This document shows positions 36,219 to 45,388 of a stretch of 64,000 bases of DNA, piece after piece. The notes under the pieces were generated by a model, which saw only the letters and a list, made by a program, of their open reading frames with translations, did no database searches and was not told the DNA's origin. The stretch is taken from NCBI GenBank assembly GCA_000955785.1, contig JYOD01000017.1, forward strand, positions 228,063 to 292,062. The letters run 5' to 3'. Every line of letters starts with the position of its first letter. The first letter of the stretch is position 1. The position numbers and the translations under genes were made by a program. The DNA is from Burkholderiaceae bacterium 16. Lineage in GTDB: Bacteria > Pseudomonadota > Gammaproteobacteria > Burkholderiales > Burkholderiaceae.

Positions 36219-37832
36219 ATGAATCAGGAACTTTCCCGTGCAGGCTCCGCGGTAGCCGCGCCTGCCGCCGGGCCGTGGAGTCCCTTGCGCAACAAGGTGT
36301 TCCGGTCCATCTGGCTGGCCACGCTGGCGTCCAATATCGGTACCTGGATGCATGATGTCGGCGCCGGCTGGATGATGACGTCGGTCAGCCCGTCGCCACT
36401 GATGGTGGCGCTCGTGCAGGCGGCCACGACGCTGCCGATGTTCCTGTTCGCCCTGCCGTCCGGCGTGCTGGCCGATATCGTGGACCGGCGCAAATACCTG
36501 TTGTTCGCGCAAGCCTGGATGCTGGTGGTGGCGGCGGCGCTCGGCCTGCTGGCGCTGGCCGGGCTGGTAACGCCCGCGGTGCTGCTGGCCGCCACTTTCC
36601 TGCTGGGCATTGGCGCGGCGATGAGCGCGCCGCCGTTCCAGGCCATTGTGCCGGACCTTGTGCCCAAGCCGGAACTGCAGTCGGCGGTGGCGCTCAACTC
36701 GCTGGGGGTGAACATCAGCCGGGCGATCGGGCCCGCGCTGGGCGGCGTCGTGCTGACGCTGTTCGGGCCGCCGGCGGTGTTCCTGATCAACGCGGTGTCG
36801 GTGCTGGGGGTGCTGTGGGTGATCTACCGGTGGCAGCCGGCGCAGGTCACGCGGCGCTTGCCGCCCGAGCATTTCCTCCCGGCCGTGCGCGCTGGCCTGC
36901 GCTACGTGCAGGCGGCACCGGTGCTGCAGGTGGTGCTGGTCCGCGCGGTGGCCTTCTTTGTGTTCGGCAGTGCCGGCTGGGCGCTGTTGCCGCTGGTGGC
37001 GCGCAAAGGGCTGGCGGTCGGGCCGGGCGGCTACGGGCTGCTGCTGGCTTGCGTGGGGGCGGGGGCGATCGGCGGCGCCCTGGTGCTGCCGCGCCTGCGC
37101 CAGCTGCTCTCGCCCGATCGCCTGGTGCTTGGCGCCAGCGTGATTTTCGCGCTGGTCTTGTTCGCCATGTCGGTCTTCAGGAGCTTCGCCTTGATCGCCG
37201 CCGTGCTGCTGTTCGCGGGCCTGGCCTGGATCGTCGTGCTGTCCGTGCTCAATGGCGGCGCGCAGCGCAGTTCGGCGGGCTGGGTGAAGGCACGGGCGCT
37301 GGCGATCTACCTGGTAGTGTTCTTCGGCGCCATGGCGGCCGGCAGCGCAGTGTGGGGGCAGGTAGCCTCGCTCAAGGGGACGGACCTGGCGCTGCAGGTG
37401 GCCGGCTCGGGCATGCTGCTGGCCGCCGTGGCGGCCTTGCGCTGGCGTCTGGCCGATTCGCCGGACCTGGATCTCACGCCGTCGCCGCACGATGCCAGCG
37501 TGCCGCTTTCCGAAGAGACCGCCGGCGATCGCGGGCCGGTGATGATCACCGTCGAATACCACACCGACCCGGCGGATGCCGCCGCGTTTCTCGCCGCTGC
37601 CCGCGAAATGCGGCGCGTGCGCAGGCGCGGCGGGGCGCTGTCGTGGAGCCTGTTCGAGGACATGGAAGCGCCGGGCCGCTACGTGGAAACATTTGTGATC
37701 GAGTCGTGGCTGGAGCACCTGCGCCAGCACGAGCGCTTCAGCGCCAACGACAGGGCGATCCAGGCCCGCGTCCATGCCTTGCATCGCGGCCCGGCGCCGC
37801 CGCGGGTGCGGCACCTGGTCGCGCCGCCGTAG
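36219..37832 (+). CDS. MFS exporter with C-terminal monooxygenase-like domain
   Basis: 537 residues from ATG 36219 (AGGAG five bases upstream). Residues about 20-415 are an MFS_3/EntS-like exporter (FRSIWLATLASNIGTWMHDV, the loop GVLADIVDRRKYL). After about 435 a roughly 90-residue soluble domain follows (ITVEYHTDPADAAAFLAA, ALSWSLFEDMEAPGRYVETF, ESWLEHLRQHER) with the pattern of antibiotic-biosynthesis-monooxygenase (ABM) dimeric ferredoxin-like domains. Such tails occur in the transmembrane-secretion-effector family. Substrate unknown. Convergent with the helicase gene. Confidence 0.82.
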   Translation: MNQELSRAGSAVAAPAAGPWSPLRNKVFRSIWLATLASNIGTWMHDVGAGWMMTSVSPSPLMVALVQAATTLPMFLFALPSGVLADIVDRRKYLLFAQAWMLVVAAALGLLALAGLVTPAVLLAATFLLGIGAAMSAPPFQAIVPDLVPKPELQSAVALNSLGVNISRAIGPALGGVVLTLFGPPAVFLINAVSVLGVLWVIYRWQPAQVTRRLPPEHFLPAVRAGLRYVQAAPVLQVVLVRAVAFFVFGSAGWALLPLVARKGLAVGPGGYGLLLACVGAGAIGGALVLPRLRQLLSPDRLVLGASVIFALVLFAMSVFRSFALIAAVLLFAGLAWIVVLSVLNGGAQRSSAGWVKARALAIYLVVFFGAMAAGSAVWGQVASLKGTDLALQVAGSGMLLAAVAALRWRLADSPDLDLTPSPHDASVPLSEETAGDRGPVMITVEYHTDPADAAAFLAAAREMRRVRRRGGALSWSLFEDMEAPGRYVETFVIESWLEHLRQHERFSANDRAIQARVHALHRGPAPPRVRHLVAPP

Positions 37833-37857
37833 CGGCTGCGTGGCGGCTCACGCAAGG

Positions 37858-40170
37858 CTAGGCACTGCCCGGCGTCTCACTGGTTTCGCTCGCGACTTCC
37901 CACCAGGCCGGCAACAGGGCGCGCACCTCCGGCCGTGCGAAGCGGTCGTCGATCAGGTGCACCACGCCGCGGTCCGCCTCGGTGCGGATCACGCGCCCGG
38001 CAGCCTGCACGACTTTTTGCAAGCCGGGATAGAGGTAGCCGTACTCGTAGCCGCAGCCGAATGCCGACTGCATCCTGCGCATGGTCAGTTCATTGACCGG
38101 GTTGAGCTGCGGCAAGCCGAGCGTGGCGATAAAGGCGCCGATGAGCCGGTCCCCCGGCAGGTCGATGCCCTCCGCGAAGGAGCCGCCAAGGACCGCGAAC
38201 CCGATGGCGCAGGTTCCGGGCGCAAAGGCCGCCAGGAACTCGGCCTGCTCGGCCTCGGTCATGGCGCGCGACTGCCGGCGCACGGCAATATCCGGGCAGC
38301 GCTGCTCAAAGGCGTCCGCCACTTGCCGCAGGTAATCGTGGCTGCTGAAGAATGCGAGGTAGTTGCCCGGACGCGCCCGGTACTGCGCGCCCAGCAGGTC
38401 CACGATGGGACGCACGGAGCGCTCGCGGTCGCGGTAGCGCGTGGAAATATTGCCGGCGATATGCACCGCCAGCTGGTCGGCGCGGAAGGGCGACTGCACT
38501 TCCAGCCAGACCGTGTTGCGTGGCAGGCCCAGCGTGTCGCTGACAAAGCGCGCGGGGGTCAGCGTGGCGGAGAACAGCGTGGTGGCATGGGCCGCCGCGA
38601 ACCGGGGCGCCAGGAAGGGAGCGGGGATGAGGTTGCGCACGGCAAGGAGGCCCTTGCCTGTCTTGCCCCAGGCGGGGCGCGTTGCGGATTCGGCGGCGCC
38701 AGCCTCCTTGCTGATATCGAAGACCGAATGCGCGTCGAGCGATTCGGCCAGGCGGCAGAAGTGCAGGGCATCGAAATAGAAGCGCTGCAGCGCCGGGCCC
38801 ACGCTTTCCGGCGCTTCGGTGAGCTGGTCCAGGATGGCCGATGCCGTGCGCTCCAGCGCCGCGATAAACGGGCCGGGAATTTCCGGGTACGCGGCATAAG
38901 CGCTCTCCTGCGCCTTCGACAGCAGGTTCCACTGGCCGGAGAGCCGGCGCAGCGCGCTGGCGAGCGGCCTTGGCGCGCCATGCCGCAGTTCGGGCAACAC
39001 CGCGGGATCCAGCTCCGCCGAGTACATCTTGCGCGCCCGCTCCAGCAGGTTGTGCGCCTCGTCGACCAGCACGCCGACGCGCCAGTCGTTGGCGGCAGTC
39101 ATGCCATGCAGCATGGCGGCGCGGTCGAAGTAGTAGTTGTAGTCGCCGATCACGAGATCCGCCCAGCGCGCCATTTCCTGGCCCAGGTAGTACGGGCAGA
39201 TATCGTGGCTGAGTGCGATCTGCCGCAAGGCTGCGCGATCGAGCAGGGCCTGCCCGGCGGCGTCCTGCCGTGCTGCCGGCAGGCGGTCGTAGAACCCGCG
39301 CGCGAGCGGGCACGATTCGCCGTGGCAGGCGCGGTCCGGCTGCTCGCAGGCCTTGTCGCGCGCGTTCAGTTCCAGCACCCGCAGGCGCAGGCCGGCGTTA
39401 CCGTCGCGCAGTCCCTGCGCGGCGTCCAGCGCCATCTGGCGGCCGGTGGTCTTGGCGGTCAGGTAGAACACCTTGTCGACCTGGCCCTGGGGCACCGCCT
39501 TGAGCATGGAGAACAAGGTGCCTGCTGTCTTGCCGATGCCGGTAGGGGCCTGCGCCAGCAGGCAGCGGCCCGAGCGTCCGGCGCGATAGACGGCTTCGGC
39601 CAGGTCACGCTGCCCGCGCCGGAACGAGGCATGGGGAAAGGCCATGCCTTGCAGCGCCTGGTCGCGCACCGCGCGATGCGCGCTCTCCTGCAAGGCCCAG
39701 TTGACGAAGCGCTCGCACTTCTCTTCGAAGAATGCCCGGAGTTGCCCGGCGCTGAAGTGCTCGCTGAAGCCCGACTCCTGCTGGCTCGCCACGTCGAAAT
39801 AGACCACGCCCACCTGCATGCCGGCGAGTCCGAGTTTTTCGCATAGCAGCCAGGCATAGATCTTCGCCTGGGCCAGGTGCAATTGCCGATGGTTCTCGGG
39901 CAGCGCGGTCCAATCGCCGCGCACCGTCTTGATTTCTTCCAGCAGGTTCCGGGCGGGATCGTAGCCATCGGCGCGCCCGCGCACCCGCAGGTTCCTGAAC
40001 TCGCCCTGCAGGCTGATCTCGGACTGGTACGCGGCGCCGCGCCGCGACTGCACCAGGGCATGGGCTGCCATGCCGTCGGCGGCAGTAGGCGAAGGCGTGA
40101 AGCGCACGTCGAGATCGCCTTGCTTGGCGGTGAATTCGCACAAGGCACGCACGGCGACGGTGTACGTCAT
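37858..40170 (-). CDS. RecB-like nuclease fused to XPD/Rad3-type helicase
   Basis: 770 residues from ATG 40170 (AGGAG upstream). N-terminal 130 residues carry a PD-(D/E)xK nuclease core: Asp68 in GRADGY, Glu79-Ile-Lys81, and the RecB/Cas4 motif Gln101-xxx-Tyr105. The helicase follows: Walker A APTGIGKT (208-215), four cysteines C275, C282, C287 and C325 placed as in the XPD/DinG iron-sulfur cluster, DEAH box 370-373, and C-terminal motifs AFFSSHDYL, GSFAEGIDLPG and QAAGRVIRTEADRG. A 5'-3' DNA helicase with its own nuclease, for DNA repair. A LexA-type box lies 121 bases upstream. About twice the length of a bare helicase core domain set. Confidence 0.88.
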   Translation of the reverse strand: MTYTVAVRALCEFTAKQGDLDVRFTPSPTAADGMAAHALVQSRRGAAYQSEISLQGEFRNLRVRGRADGYDPARNLLEEIKTVRGDWTALPENHRQLHLAQAKIYAWLLCEKLGLAGMQVGVVYFDVASQQESGFSEHFSAGQLRAFFEEKCERFVNWALQESAHRAVRDQALQGMAFPHASFRRGQRDLAEAVYRAGRSGRCLLAQAPTGIGKTAGTLFSMLKAVPQGQVDKVFYLTAKTTGRQMALDAAQGLRDGNAGLRLRVLELNARDKACEQPDRACHGESCPLARGFYDRLPAARQDAAGQALLDRAALRQIALSHDICPYYLGQEMARWADLVIGDYNYYFDRAAMLHGMTAANDWRVGVLVDEAHNLLERARKMYSAELDPAVLPELRHGAPRPLASALRRLSGQWNLLSKAQESAYAAYPEIPGPFIAALERTASAILDQLTEAPESVGPALQRFYFDALHFCRLAESLDAHSVFDISKEAGAAESATRPAWGKTGKGLLAVRNLIPAPFLAPRFAAAHATTLFSATLTPARFVSDTLGLPRNTVWLEVQSPFRADQLAVHIAGNISTRYRDRERSVRPIVDLLGAQYRARPGNYLAFFSSHDYLRQVADAFEQRCPDIAVRRQSRAMTEAEQAEFLAAFAPGTCAIGFAVLGGSFAEGIDLPGDRLIGAFIATLGLPQLNPVNELTMRRMQSAFGCGYEYGYLYPGLQKVVQAAGRVIRTEADRGVVHLIDDRFARPEVRALLPAWWEVASETSETPGSA

Positions 40171-40476
40171 CAGCCTCGCTCCTGTGTCGGAGGCGCGGCG
40201 GGCGGGATCGGCAAGGAGGCAACCTTCCCGGTGTAGGGGATGGTGCACTTGGTAGGGAAAATCACGGGATGAACGTGCTGCTGCGGCGAACTGTATGAAT
40301 ATACAGTACCGGGGTGGGGCCGGCCGGCATCTTGCCTAATCTGGCTGCGCTGCCCAAACCGTGCCACAATTTTGCATCCCGCGCATCCCGGCCACGCCGC
40401 CGCTCATTGCAGCAGGGCGGCACCGGCAAGCTTGCGCCGCCAGGGCATCCGCCCTGCAAAGCTTCACGTATCCGCC
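40171..40476. other. Divergent intergenic region, nuclease-helicase / histidine kinase
   Basis: 306 bases. Contains the LexA-type palindrome at 40291-40306. ORFs running through it in either direction show no homology. The kinase promoter is not obvious. Confidence 0.4.
40291..40306. promoter_or_regulatory. LexA-type SOS box
   Basis: CTGTATGAATATACAG fits the CTGT-N8-ACAG consensus of gamma/beta-proteobacterial LexA boxes with perfect outer arms. It lies 121 bases upstream of the nuclease-helicase start and about 170 bases upstream of the divergent kinase. Confidence 0.65.
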
Positions 40477-42039
40477 ATGACAGAGCCCCGCAGCCTGAAT
40501 GCTCCCTCCTCGTCAGCTTCGCCCACCCCGCAAGTCGAGGAGTCGAGCGAGACGAGCTACCGCGCGCTGGTGGACGCCATCCAGGACTACGCCATCTTCA
40601 CCCTGACCGGGACCGGCCATATTTCGAGCTGGAGCCCAGGCGCGCAGCGGATGAAGGGATATGCGGCGGCGGAAGTCATTGGCAAGCATTTCTCGGTGTT
40701 CTACACGCCCGAGGCCGTCGCCAGCGGCTGGCCGGACTACGAGTTGCGGTGCGCCCGGGCGGAAGGGCGCTTCGAAGACGAGGGCTGGCGGGTGCGCAAG
40801 GACGGCACGCTGTTCTGGGCCAACGTGACGATCACACCGATCTACGATGAGAGCCAGGCCGTCAGCGGCTTTGCCAAGGTGGTCCGGGACATGAGCGAAA
40901 GGCGGCGGCTGGAAGAAATCGAAGCGTCGAGCCGCCGCATGAGCGAGTTCCTCGCGACGCTGTCGCATGAACTGCGCAACCCGCTGGCGCCGGTACGCAA
41001 TGCCATCAACCTGATGCGGCTGGACACCAGCCTCAGTCCCCATGCCGCGCGCTGCCGGGACATGATCGACCGGCAGATCAGCCACCTGACGCGGCTTGTC
41101 GACGACCTGCTGGATGTGGGGCGCATTGCCTCGGGCAAGGTGGGACTGCGGCTGCGCAATGTCGACCTGCGCGACGTGGTGGAGCGTGGCATCGAGTCCG
41201 CCCGGCCCGTGCTGGACTTGCGCGGGCAGCAAGTCGACGTCAGCCTGCCCGATGAGCCCGTGGCGTTCCGGGCCGATCTCACCCGGCTGGTGCAGGTCCT
41301 GCAGAACCTGCTGCACAACGCCGCGAAGTTCTCGCCGGCGGGCAGCCGCATCGCCATCAGCGGCGAGGTGACCGGCCGCTTGCTTGAGCTGCGGGTATCC
41401 GACCAGGGTTGCGGCATCCAGCATGACGCGCTGGAAGACATCTTCAGCCTGTTCGTGCAACGCAGCCCCGTCAGCGAAGCCCAGAATGCCGGGCTTGGCA
41501 TTGGCCTGTCACTGTGCCGCTCGCTGGTGGAACTGCATGGCGGAACCATCCGGGCCTCCAGCGCCGGGCTGGGCAAGGGCAGCACATTTACCATCCAGAT
41601 GCCCTGCATCAAGCATCAGCCGGCGGACACCGTTGCTGATACGTCCCCGCGGACCGGCGCATTGCGCGTGCTGGTGGTGGATGACAACCGGGATTCGGCT
41701 GACAGTCTCGCCATGCTGCTGGAGATGCTGGGCCATGAAGTGTCGGTCGCCTACGAGGGGGAAACGGCCCGCGCGATAGCCACCCGTTTTTCGCCGCACC
41801 TCGCGCTGATCGACATCGCCATGCCCGTCATGGACGGCTTCGAATTGCTGAAGATCCTGCGGGCCCAGCCGGAACTGCCCGGCACGGTCTTCGTCGCGAT
41901 GACCGGGTTCGGGCAACCGGCGGACCATGAGGATACGCATGCCGCCGGCTTCCACGCCCATATGGTGAAGCCGATCGAGATGAGCCACCTGGAGATGCTG
42001 CTGGCAACGGTGGGGCGGCGGATCGCCCGTGGCGAGTAG
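40477..42039 (+). CDS. Soluble PAS hybrid histidine kinase with receiver domain
   Basis: 520 residues from ATG 40477 (an in-frame TTG at 40372 is less likely). Domains: PAS/PAC about 25-140 (DYAIFTLTGTGHISSWSPGA, GFAKVVRDMSERRRLEE), HisKA with phospho-acceptor His164 (SHELRNPL), HATPase_c (NLLHNAAKFS, GLGIGLSLCRSLVELHGG) and a C-terminal receiver domain (VLVVDDNRDSADSL, acceptor Asp in ALIDIAMPVMDG). No membrane helix: a cytoplasmic sensor. The PAS sequence resembles that of bacterial light/oxygen or aromatic-sensing kinases, but no cofactor residue is evident. No DNA-binding response regulator is encoded nearby. Confidence 0.88.
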   Translation: MTEPRSLNAPSSSASPTPQVEESSETSYRALVDAIQDYAIFTLTGTGHISSWSPGAQRMKGYAAAEVIGKHFSVFYTPEAVASGWPDYELRCARAEGRFEDEGWRVRKDGTLFWANVTITPIYDESQAVSGFAKVVRDMSERRRLEEIEASSRRMSEFLATLSHELRNPLAPVRNAINLMRLDTSLSPHAARCRDMIDRQISHLTRLVDDLLDVGRIASGKVGLRLRNVDLRDVVERGIESARPVLDLRGQQVDVSLPDEPVAFRADLTRLVQVLQNLLHNAAKFSPAGSRIAISGEVTGRLLELRVSDQGCGIQHDALEDIFSLFVQRSPVSEAQNAGLGIGLSLCRSLVELHGGTIRASSAGLGKGSTFTIQMPCIKHQPADTVADTSPRTGALRVLVVDDNRDSADSLAMLLEMLGHEVSVAYEGETARAIATRFSPHLALIDIAMPVMDGFELLKILRAQPELPGTVFVAMTGFGQPADHEDTHAAGFHAHMVKPIEMSHLEMLLATVGRRIARGE

Positions 42040-42260
42040 CGCTTGCCTGCCGGCACCGGTCATTCCTTCCCGATCGTTGAAAACGCCGCAATGTCCGGCG
42101 CCGGGTGCAGCCCGTCCCGGCCGTGCCTGCGCCGTTGCGCGCCGGCAGACTTCAGCGCCGGAAGGACGCGCATCGTAGAATTGCGCCATGTACCGCACAA
42201 CCCGCTCCGGCGCCTGGCAGGCGCCGGGACGCTGCGACGCGCAGCGCAAGGATGACTGAC

Positions 42261-44324
42261 ATGAGTGACATGACGAACAAGTTCCTGAATATCTATTCCC
42301 ACGGTTTCGCCCGCGTGGCGGTGGGCGTGCCTGTCTGCCGCGTGGCCGATCCCGCCTTCAATGCAGCCGGGACGATTGCGCTGGCCAGGGAAGCCGCCAG
42401 CCAGGGCGCGGCGCTGGTGGCCTTCCCGGAACTCGGCTTGTCCGCCTATACCTGCGACGACCTGTTTCACCAGCGGGCCTTGCTCGATGCGTGCGAGGCT
42501 GCCCTGGCAGAGATCGTGGCTGCCTCCAGGACCATTGCCACCACGCTGGTGGTCGGGCTGCCCCTGCGTGTCGAGCATCAGTTGTTCAACTGCGCGGCGG
42601 TGGTCGCCGGCGGGCAGGTGCTCGGTGTCGTCCCGAAGTCCTACCTGCCGAATTACTGGGAGTTCTACGAGGCACGGCAATTCAGCGCGGCGGACAGCGC
42701 GGCGGTGAGCGAAGTGCTGCTGGACGGAAACAAAGTGCCGTTTGGCGCCGGCCTGCTGTTCGAAGCGCGGGACATTCCGTTCTTCCGCTTCCACGTGGAG
42801 ATCTGCGAAGACGTCTGGGTGCCGATTCCCCCGTCGTCGTTCGCGGCGCTGGCGGGCGCCACCGTGCTGGTGAACCTGTCGGCATCCAATATCGTGGTCG
42901 GCAAGTCCGGCTACCGGCATCAACTGGTCAGCCAGCAGTCGGCGCGATGCCTCGCGGCCTATGTCTACAGTTCGGCCGGCAAGGGCGAGTCGTCCACCGA
43001 CCTGGCGTGGGACGGGCAGGCGCTGATCTACGAGAACGGCGAACTGCTGGCCGAGTCCGAACGCTTCGCGGACAGCTCGCACCTGACCTTTGCCGACGTC
43101 GACCTGGAGCGGCTGTCGCGCGAGCGGATGCACCAGACCACCTTCGGCCACTCGGTGCGGCGCCATGGCGCGGAGGTCGCGAAGTTCAGGGTGATTCCGT
43201 TTGCCGTCGATACGGCGCTGGACAAGGCCTTGCCGCTGCGCCGGACGGTGGAGCGGTTCCCCTACGTGCCGTCCGACGCCCGGCGTCGGGACGAGCGATG
43301 CAGCGAGGTCTACAACATCCAGGTGCAGGCGCTGGTCCAGCGCTTGTCGGCCAGCGGCATCTCCAAGGTGGTGATCGGTGTCTCCGGCGGGCTGGACTCA
43401 ACGCATGCGCTCCTCGTGTGCGCGAAGGCCATGGACCGGCTGAAGCTGCCCCGCACCAATATCCTCGGCATCACCATGCCCGGCTTCGCCACCAGCGACC
43501 GCACGCTGCTCCAGGCGCGCAAGTTGATGGAGGTGGTGGGCTGCGTGTCGAAGGAGATCGATATCCGGCCGAGCTGCATCGAAATGCTCAAGGATCTCGG
43601 GCACCCGTATGCGTCGGGCAAGCCCGTGTACGACGTGACGTTCGAGAACGTGCAGGCGGGCGAGCGCACTAACCACCTGTTCCGCTTTGCCAATTCCAGC
43701 CACGCTATCGTGATCGGCACGGGCGACCTCAGCGAGCTTGCGCTTGGCTGGTGTACTTATGGCGTTGGCGACCATATGTCGCATTACAACGTGAACGGCA
43801 GCGTGCCGAAGACGCTGATCTCGCATCTGGTCCGCTGGGTAGCGGAGACGGGACAGATCGGCGACGCGGGGTCTGACGTATTGCTCGATGTGCTTGGGAC
43901 GGAGATCAGTCCCGAACTGGTGCCGGGTGACTCGGCCGATGCGCCACAGCAGAAGACCGAGAATTTCATCGGTCCGTATGAGCTGCAGGATTTCAACCTG
44001 TATTACACGTTGCGGTTTGGGTTTACGCCGACCAAGATTGCGTTTCTTGCCATGAGCGCCTGGGGCGATCGCGATAAGGGGAGCTGGCCCGAGGGGCTGC
44101 ATGTGGCGCGTAATGAGTACAAGGTGGCGGATATCAAGCGGAACCTCGGGATCTTTCTTGACCGGTTTTTCCGGACGAGCCAGTTCAAGAGGTCTTGCGT
44201 GCCGAATGGGCCTAAGGTGGGGTCGGGTGGGTCGTTGTCGCCGCGGGGGGATTGGCGGGCGCCTAGTGATTCGGAGTCTGTTGTGTGGATGAAGGACTTG
44301 GAGAGGGTGCCGGATGAGGTGTGA
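42261..44324 (+). CDS. nadE: Glutamine-dependent NAD+ synthetase
   Basis: 687 residues from ATG 42261, favoured by AAGGA eight bases upstream; ATGs at 42252 and 42270 are alternatives. The N-terminal carbon-nitrogen hydrolase domain releases ammonia from glutamine: Glu57 (FPELGLSAY), Lys in [13 protein letters not shown], Cys in EICEDVW. The C-terminal NH3-dependent synthetase has the ATP PP-loop [12 protein letters not shown] and [12 protein letters not shown]. It converts deamido-NAD+ to NAD+ in the last step of NAD biosynthesis. The long bacterial type of about 680 residues. Stands alone; the dispersed repeat starts 46 bases after the stop. Confidence 0.93.
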   Translation: MSDMTNKFLNIYSHGFARVAVGVPVCRVADPAFNAAGTIALAREAASQGAALVAFPELGLSAYTCDDLFHQRALLDACEAALAEIVAASRTIATTLVVGLPLRVEHQLFNCAAVVAGGQVLGVVPKSYLPNYWEFYEARQFSAADSAAVSEVLLDGNKVPFGAGLLFEARDIPFFRFHVEICEDVWVPIPPSSFAALAGATVLVNLSASNIVVGKSGYRHQLVSQQSARCLAAYVYSSAGKGESSTDLAWDGQALIYENGELLAESERFADSSHLTFADVDLERLSRERMHQTTFGHSVRRHGAEVAKFRVIPFAVDTALDKALPLRRTVERFPYVPSDARRRDERCSEVYNIQVQALVQRLSASGISKVVIGVSGGLDSTHALLVCAKAMDRLKLPRTNILGITMPGFATSDRTLLQARKLMEVVGCVSKEIDIRPSCIEMLKDLGHPYASGKPVYDVTFENVQAGERTNHLFRFANSSHAIVIGTGDLSELALGWCTYGVGDHMSHYNVNGSVPKTLISHLVRWVAETGQIGDAGSDVLLDVLGTEISPELVPGDSADAPQQKTENFIGPYELQDFNLYYTLRFGFTPTKIAFLAMSAWGDRDKGSWPEGLHVARNEYKVADIKRNLGIFLDRFFRTSQFKRSCVPNGPKVGSGGSLSPRGDWRAPSDSESVVWMKDLERVPDEV

Positions 44325-44370
44325 GGTGTGAGGTTCAGAGGGGCTTTGAATTCAACTTCAACTTCAACTT

Positions 44371-44553
44371 CAAAGGCTTAAAGTCAAAGGCGGTTTCACC
44401 CCCCCCTGCGGGGGGCGACCTACTTTTTTGTCTTGCCAAAAAAGTAGGCAGAAAAGGCGCCCCATACGGCCTGGTGAACCTTCACGGCTCGCTTCGCATC
44501 GCGTTGGGGTGTGGACTGCCCTTGGGGGCGCCCCACACGGCTACACCGAATCG
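44371..44553 (+). repeat. Dispersed repeat, copy A, with conserved hairpin
   Basis: About 180 bases shared with copy B (49361-49547) and, in the right part, with copy C (779-895). Order: CAAAGGCTTAA, TCAAAGGCGGTTTCACC, a C-run/TGC/G-run hairpin, then CCTACTTTTTTG-TCTTGC-CAAAAAAGTAGG (perfect 12-bp stem, 44419-44448), GGCGCCCCATACGGCCTGG and ACGGCTCGCTTCGCATCGC. A tandem AACTTC hexamer array (three units) precedes it. It lies 3' of nadE, and spurious ORFs run through it on both strands. Confidence 0.8.
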
Positions 44554-44622
44554 CTGATTGGCGGTACGCGTTTTCTTGCAATTCTTCGCTTCTTCGTGGC
44601 TGCGGGGCCGCGGGCGCTTGGG

Positions 44623-44790
44623 GATCTTTCCCTCTTGCTGCGCGATCAGCAGCACTCGCGTGCCGCTATGCACCGCCGGCAAGACGTTTCCCTTCCAGAA
44701 GGCCTCGCTGTCACCCACCGTGAACGGCAGCACAAAGCCGCTGCTGGCTCCGTCCTGCACGCAGGCATGGTGTGCGCCAGGTGCCGCTAG
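44623..44790 (-). pseudogene. Remnant of a GNAT acetyltransferase N-terminus
   Basis: Read on the minus strand, about 55 residues (CVQDGASSGFVLPFTVGDS, EAFWKGNVLPAVHSGTRVLL, IAQQEGKI) resemble the first part of Burkholderiales GNAT acetyltransferases, which then continue with a GTV-type strand and the acetyl-CoA loop. Here the reading frame runs instead into Pro/Arg/Lys-rich nonsense and then into the dispersed repeat, so the catalytic core is missing. No start codon with a ribosome site remains. The resemblance is from memory of the family, not from an alignment. Confidence 0.5.
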
Positions 44791-44798
44791 AGAAGGGC

Positions 44799-45308
44799 CT
44801 AGTGCCTGACGATCCGCCTGTCGAACCAGTTATCCAGCATGGGCTTCTCATAGCGCAGCGGGTCGCTGCTCGAGTACGTATTTACCGACATCATGAAGTT
44901 CATGTCGGCCAGCCGTTCCTCGCCGCTCGCCAGTATCCGGTCGCCATGGCTCAGGGTGTAGCGCAGCGTCATCCGCGGCCAGGTGATATCCCGCACCACG
45001 CGGATTTCCTGCCCGTGGAAGCGAAACGGTTCGAAGCGCCCGGCCAGGTCGATCTCCAGCACTTCGATCTTGAGCGAGTCGCCTGGGGCGAGCTTGCGCT
45101 CGGCCAGCCGGGTCAGATGCCGCGTGATATCGCTTTCCACAGCGGCGAGATCCTTCTCGCTTGCATACGGGTGGGAGTAGGCGGCGTCGGTGTAGCTCTG
45201 CGGATCGATGAAACTGACCGAGAGACTGCCGCCCGGAGGCGTCGCCAGGGCGCCGGCGCCGAACAATGCGGCCAAAGCGGCGGCGGCGAAACAAAGGGAC
45301 CTGGACAT
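44799..45308 (-). CDS. DUF3016 domain protein, exported
   Basis: 169 residues. Signal peptide MSRSLCFAAAALAALFGAGA ends near ALA. The mature part has the DUF3016 pattern: VSFIDPQSYTDA near the start, GDSLKIEVLEIDLAGRFEP, and RYEKPMLDNWFDRRI at the C-terminus. The family is periplasmic and of unknown function. It follows the LysR gene on the same strand after 80 bases, possibly sharing a transcript, but no functional link is known. Confidence 0.85.
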   Translation of the reverse strand: MSRSLCFAAAALAALFGAGALATPPGGSLSVSFIDPQSYTDAAYSHPYASEKDLAAVESDITRHLTRLAERKLAPGDSLKIEVLEIDLAGRFEPFRFHGQEIRVVRDITWPRMTLRYTLSHGDRILASGEERLADMNFMMSVNTYSSSDPLRYEKPMLDNWFDRRIVRH

Positions 45309-45388
45309 TGCGACCTCCCGCTTTCCTCACGGCCTGATCAGTTCGACCGCGCGCGGGGAGGGCTTGTTCCGGGGCACGGCGGCTCCGC

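Larger units (their letters stand above)
44325..44798. other. Non-coding stretch between nadE and the DUF3016 gene
   Basis: 474 bases holding dispersed repeat copy A and a remnant of an acetyltransferase gene, both listed separately. I see no intact gene and no promoter of note. Confidence 0.5.

Noticed and set aside
37774..39846. 690-codon open frame opposite the nuclease-helicase
   Set aside because: Shadow of a gene with clear helicase motifs on the other strand.
44349..44376. Tandem AACTTC units as a possible CRISPR or regulatory array
   Set aside because: Only three six-base units without spacers; a simple-sequence tract next to the repeat.
44482..44760. 92-codon frame over dispersed repeat copy A
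   Set aside because: Its C-terminal third is translated repeat sequence and its start is mid-remnant; kept only as a pseudogene segment.
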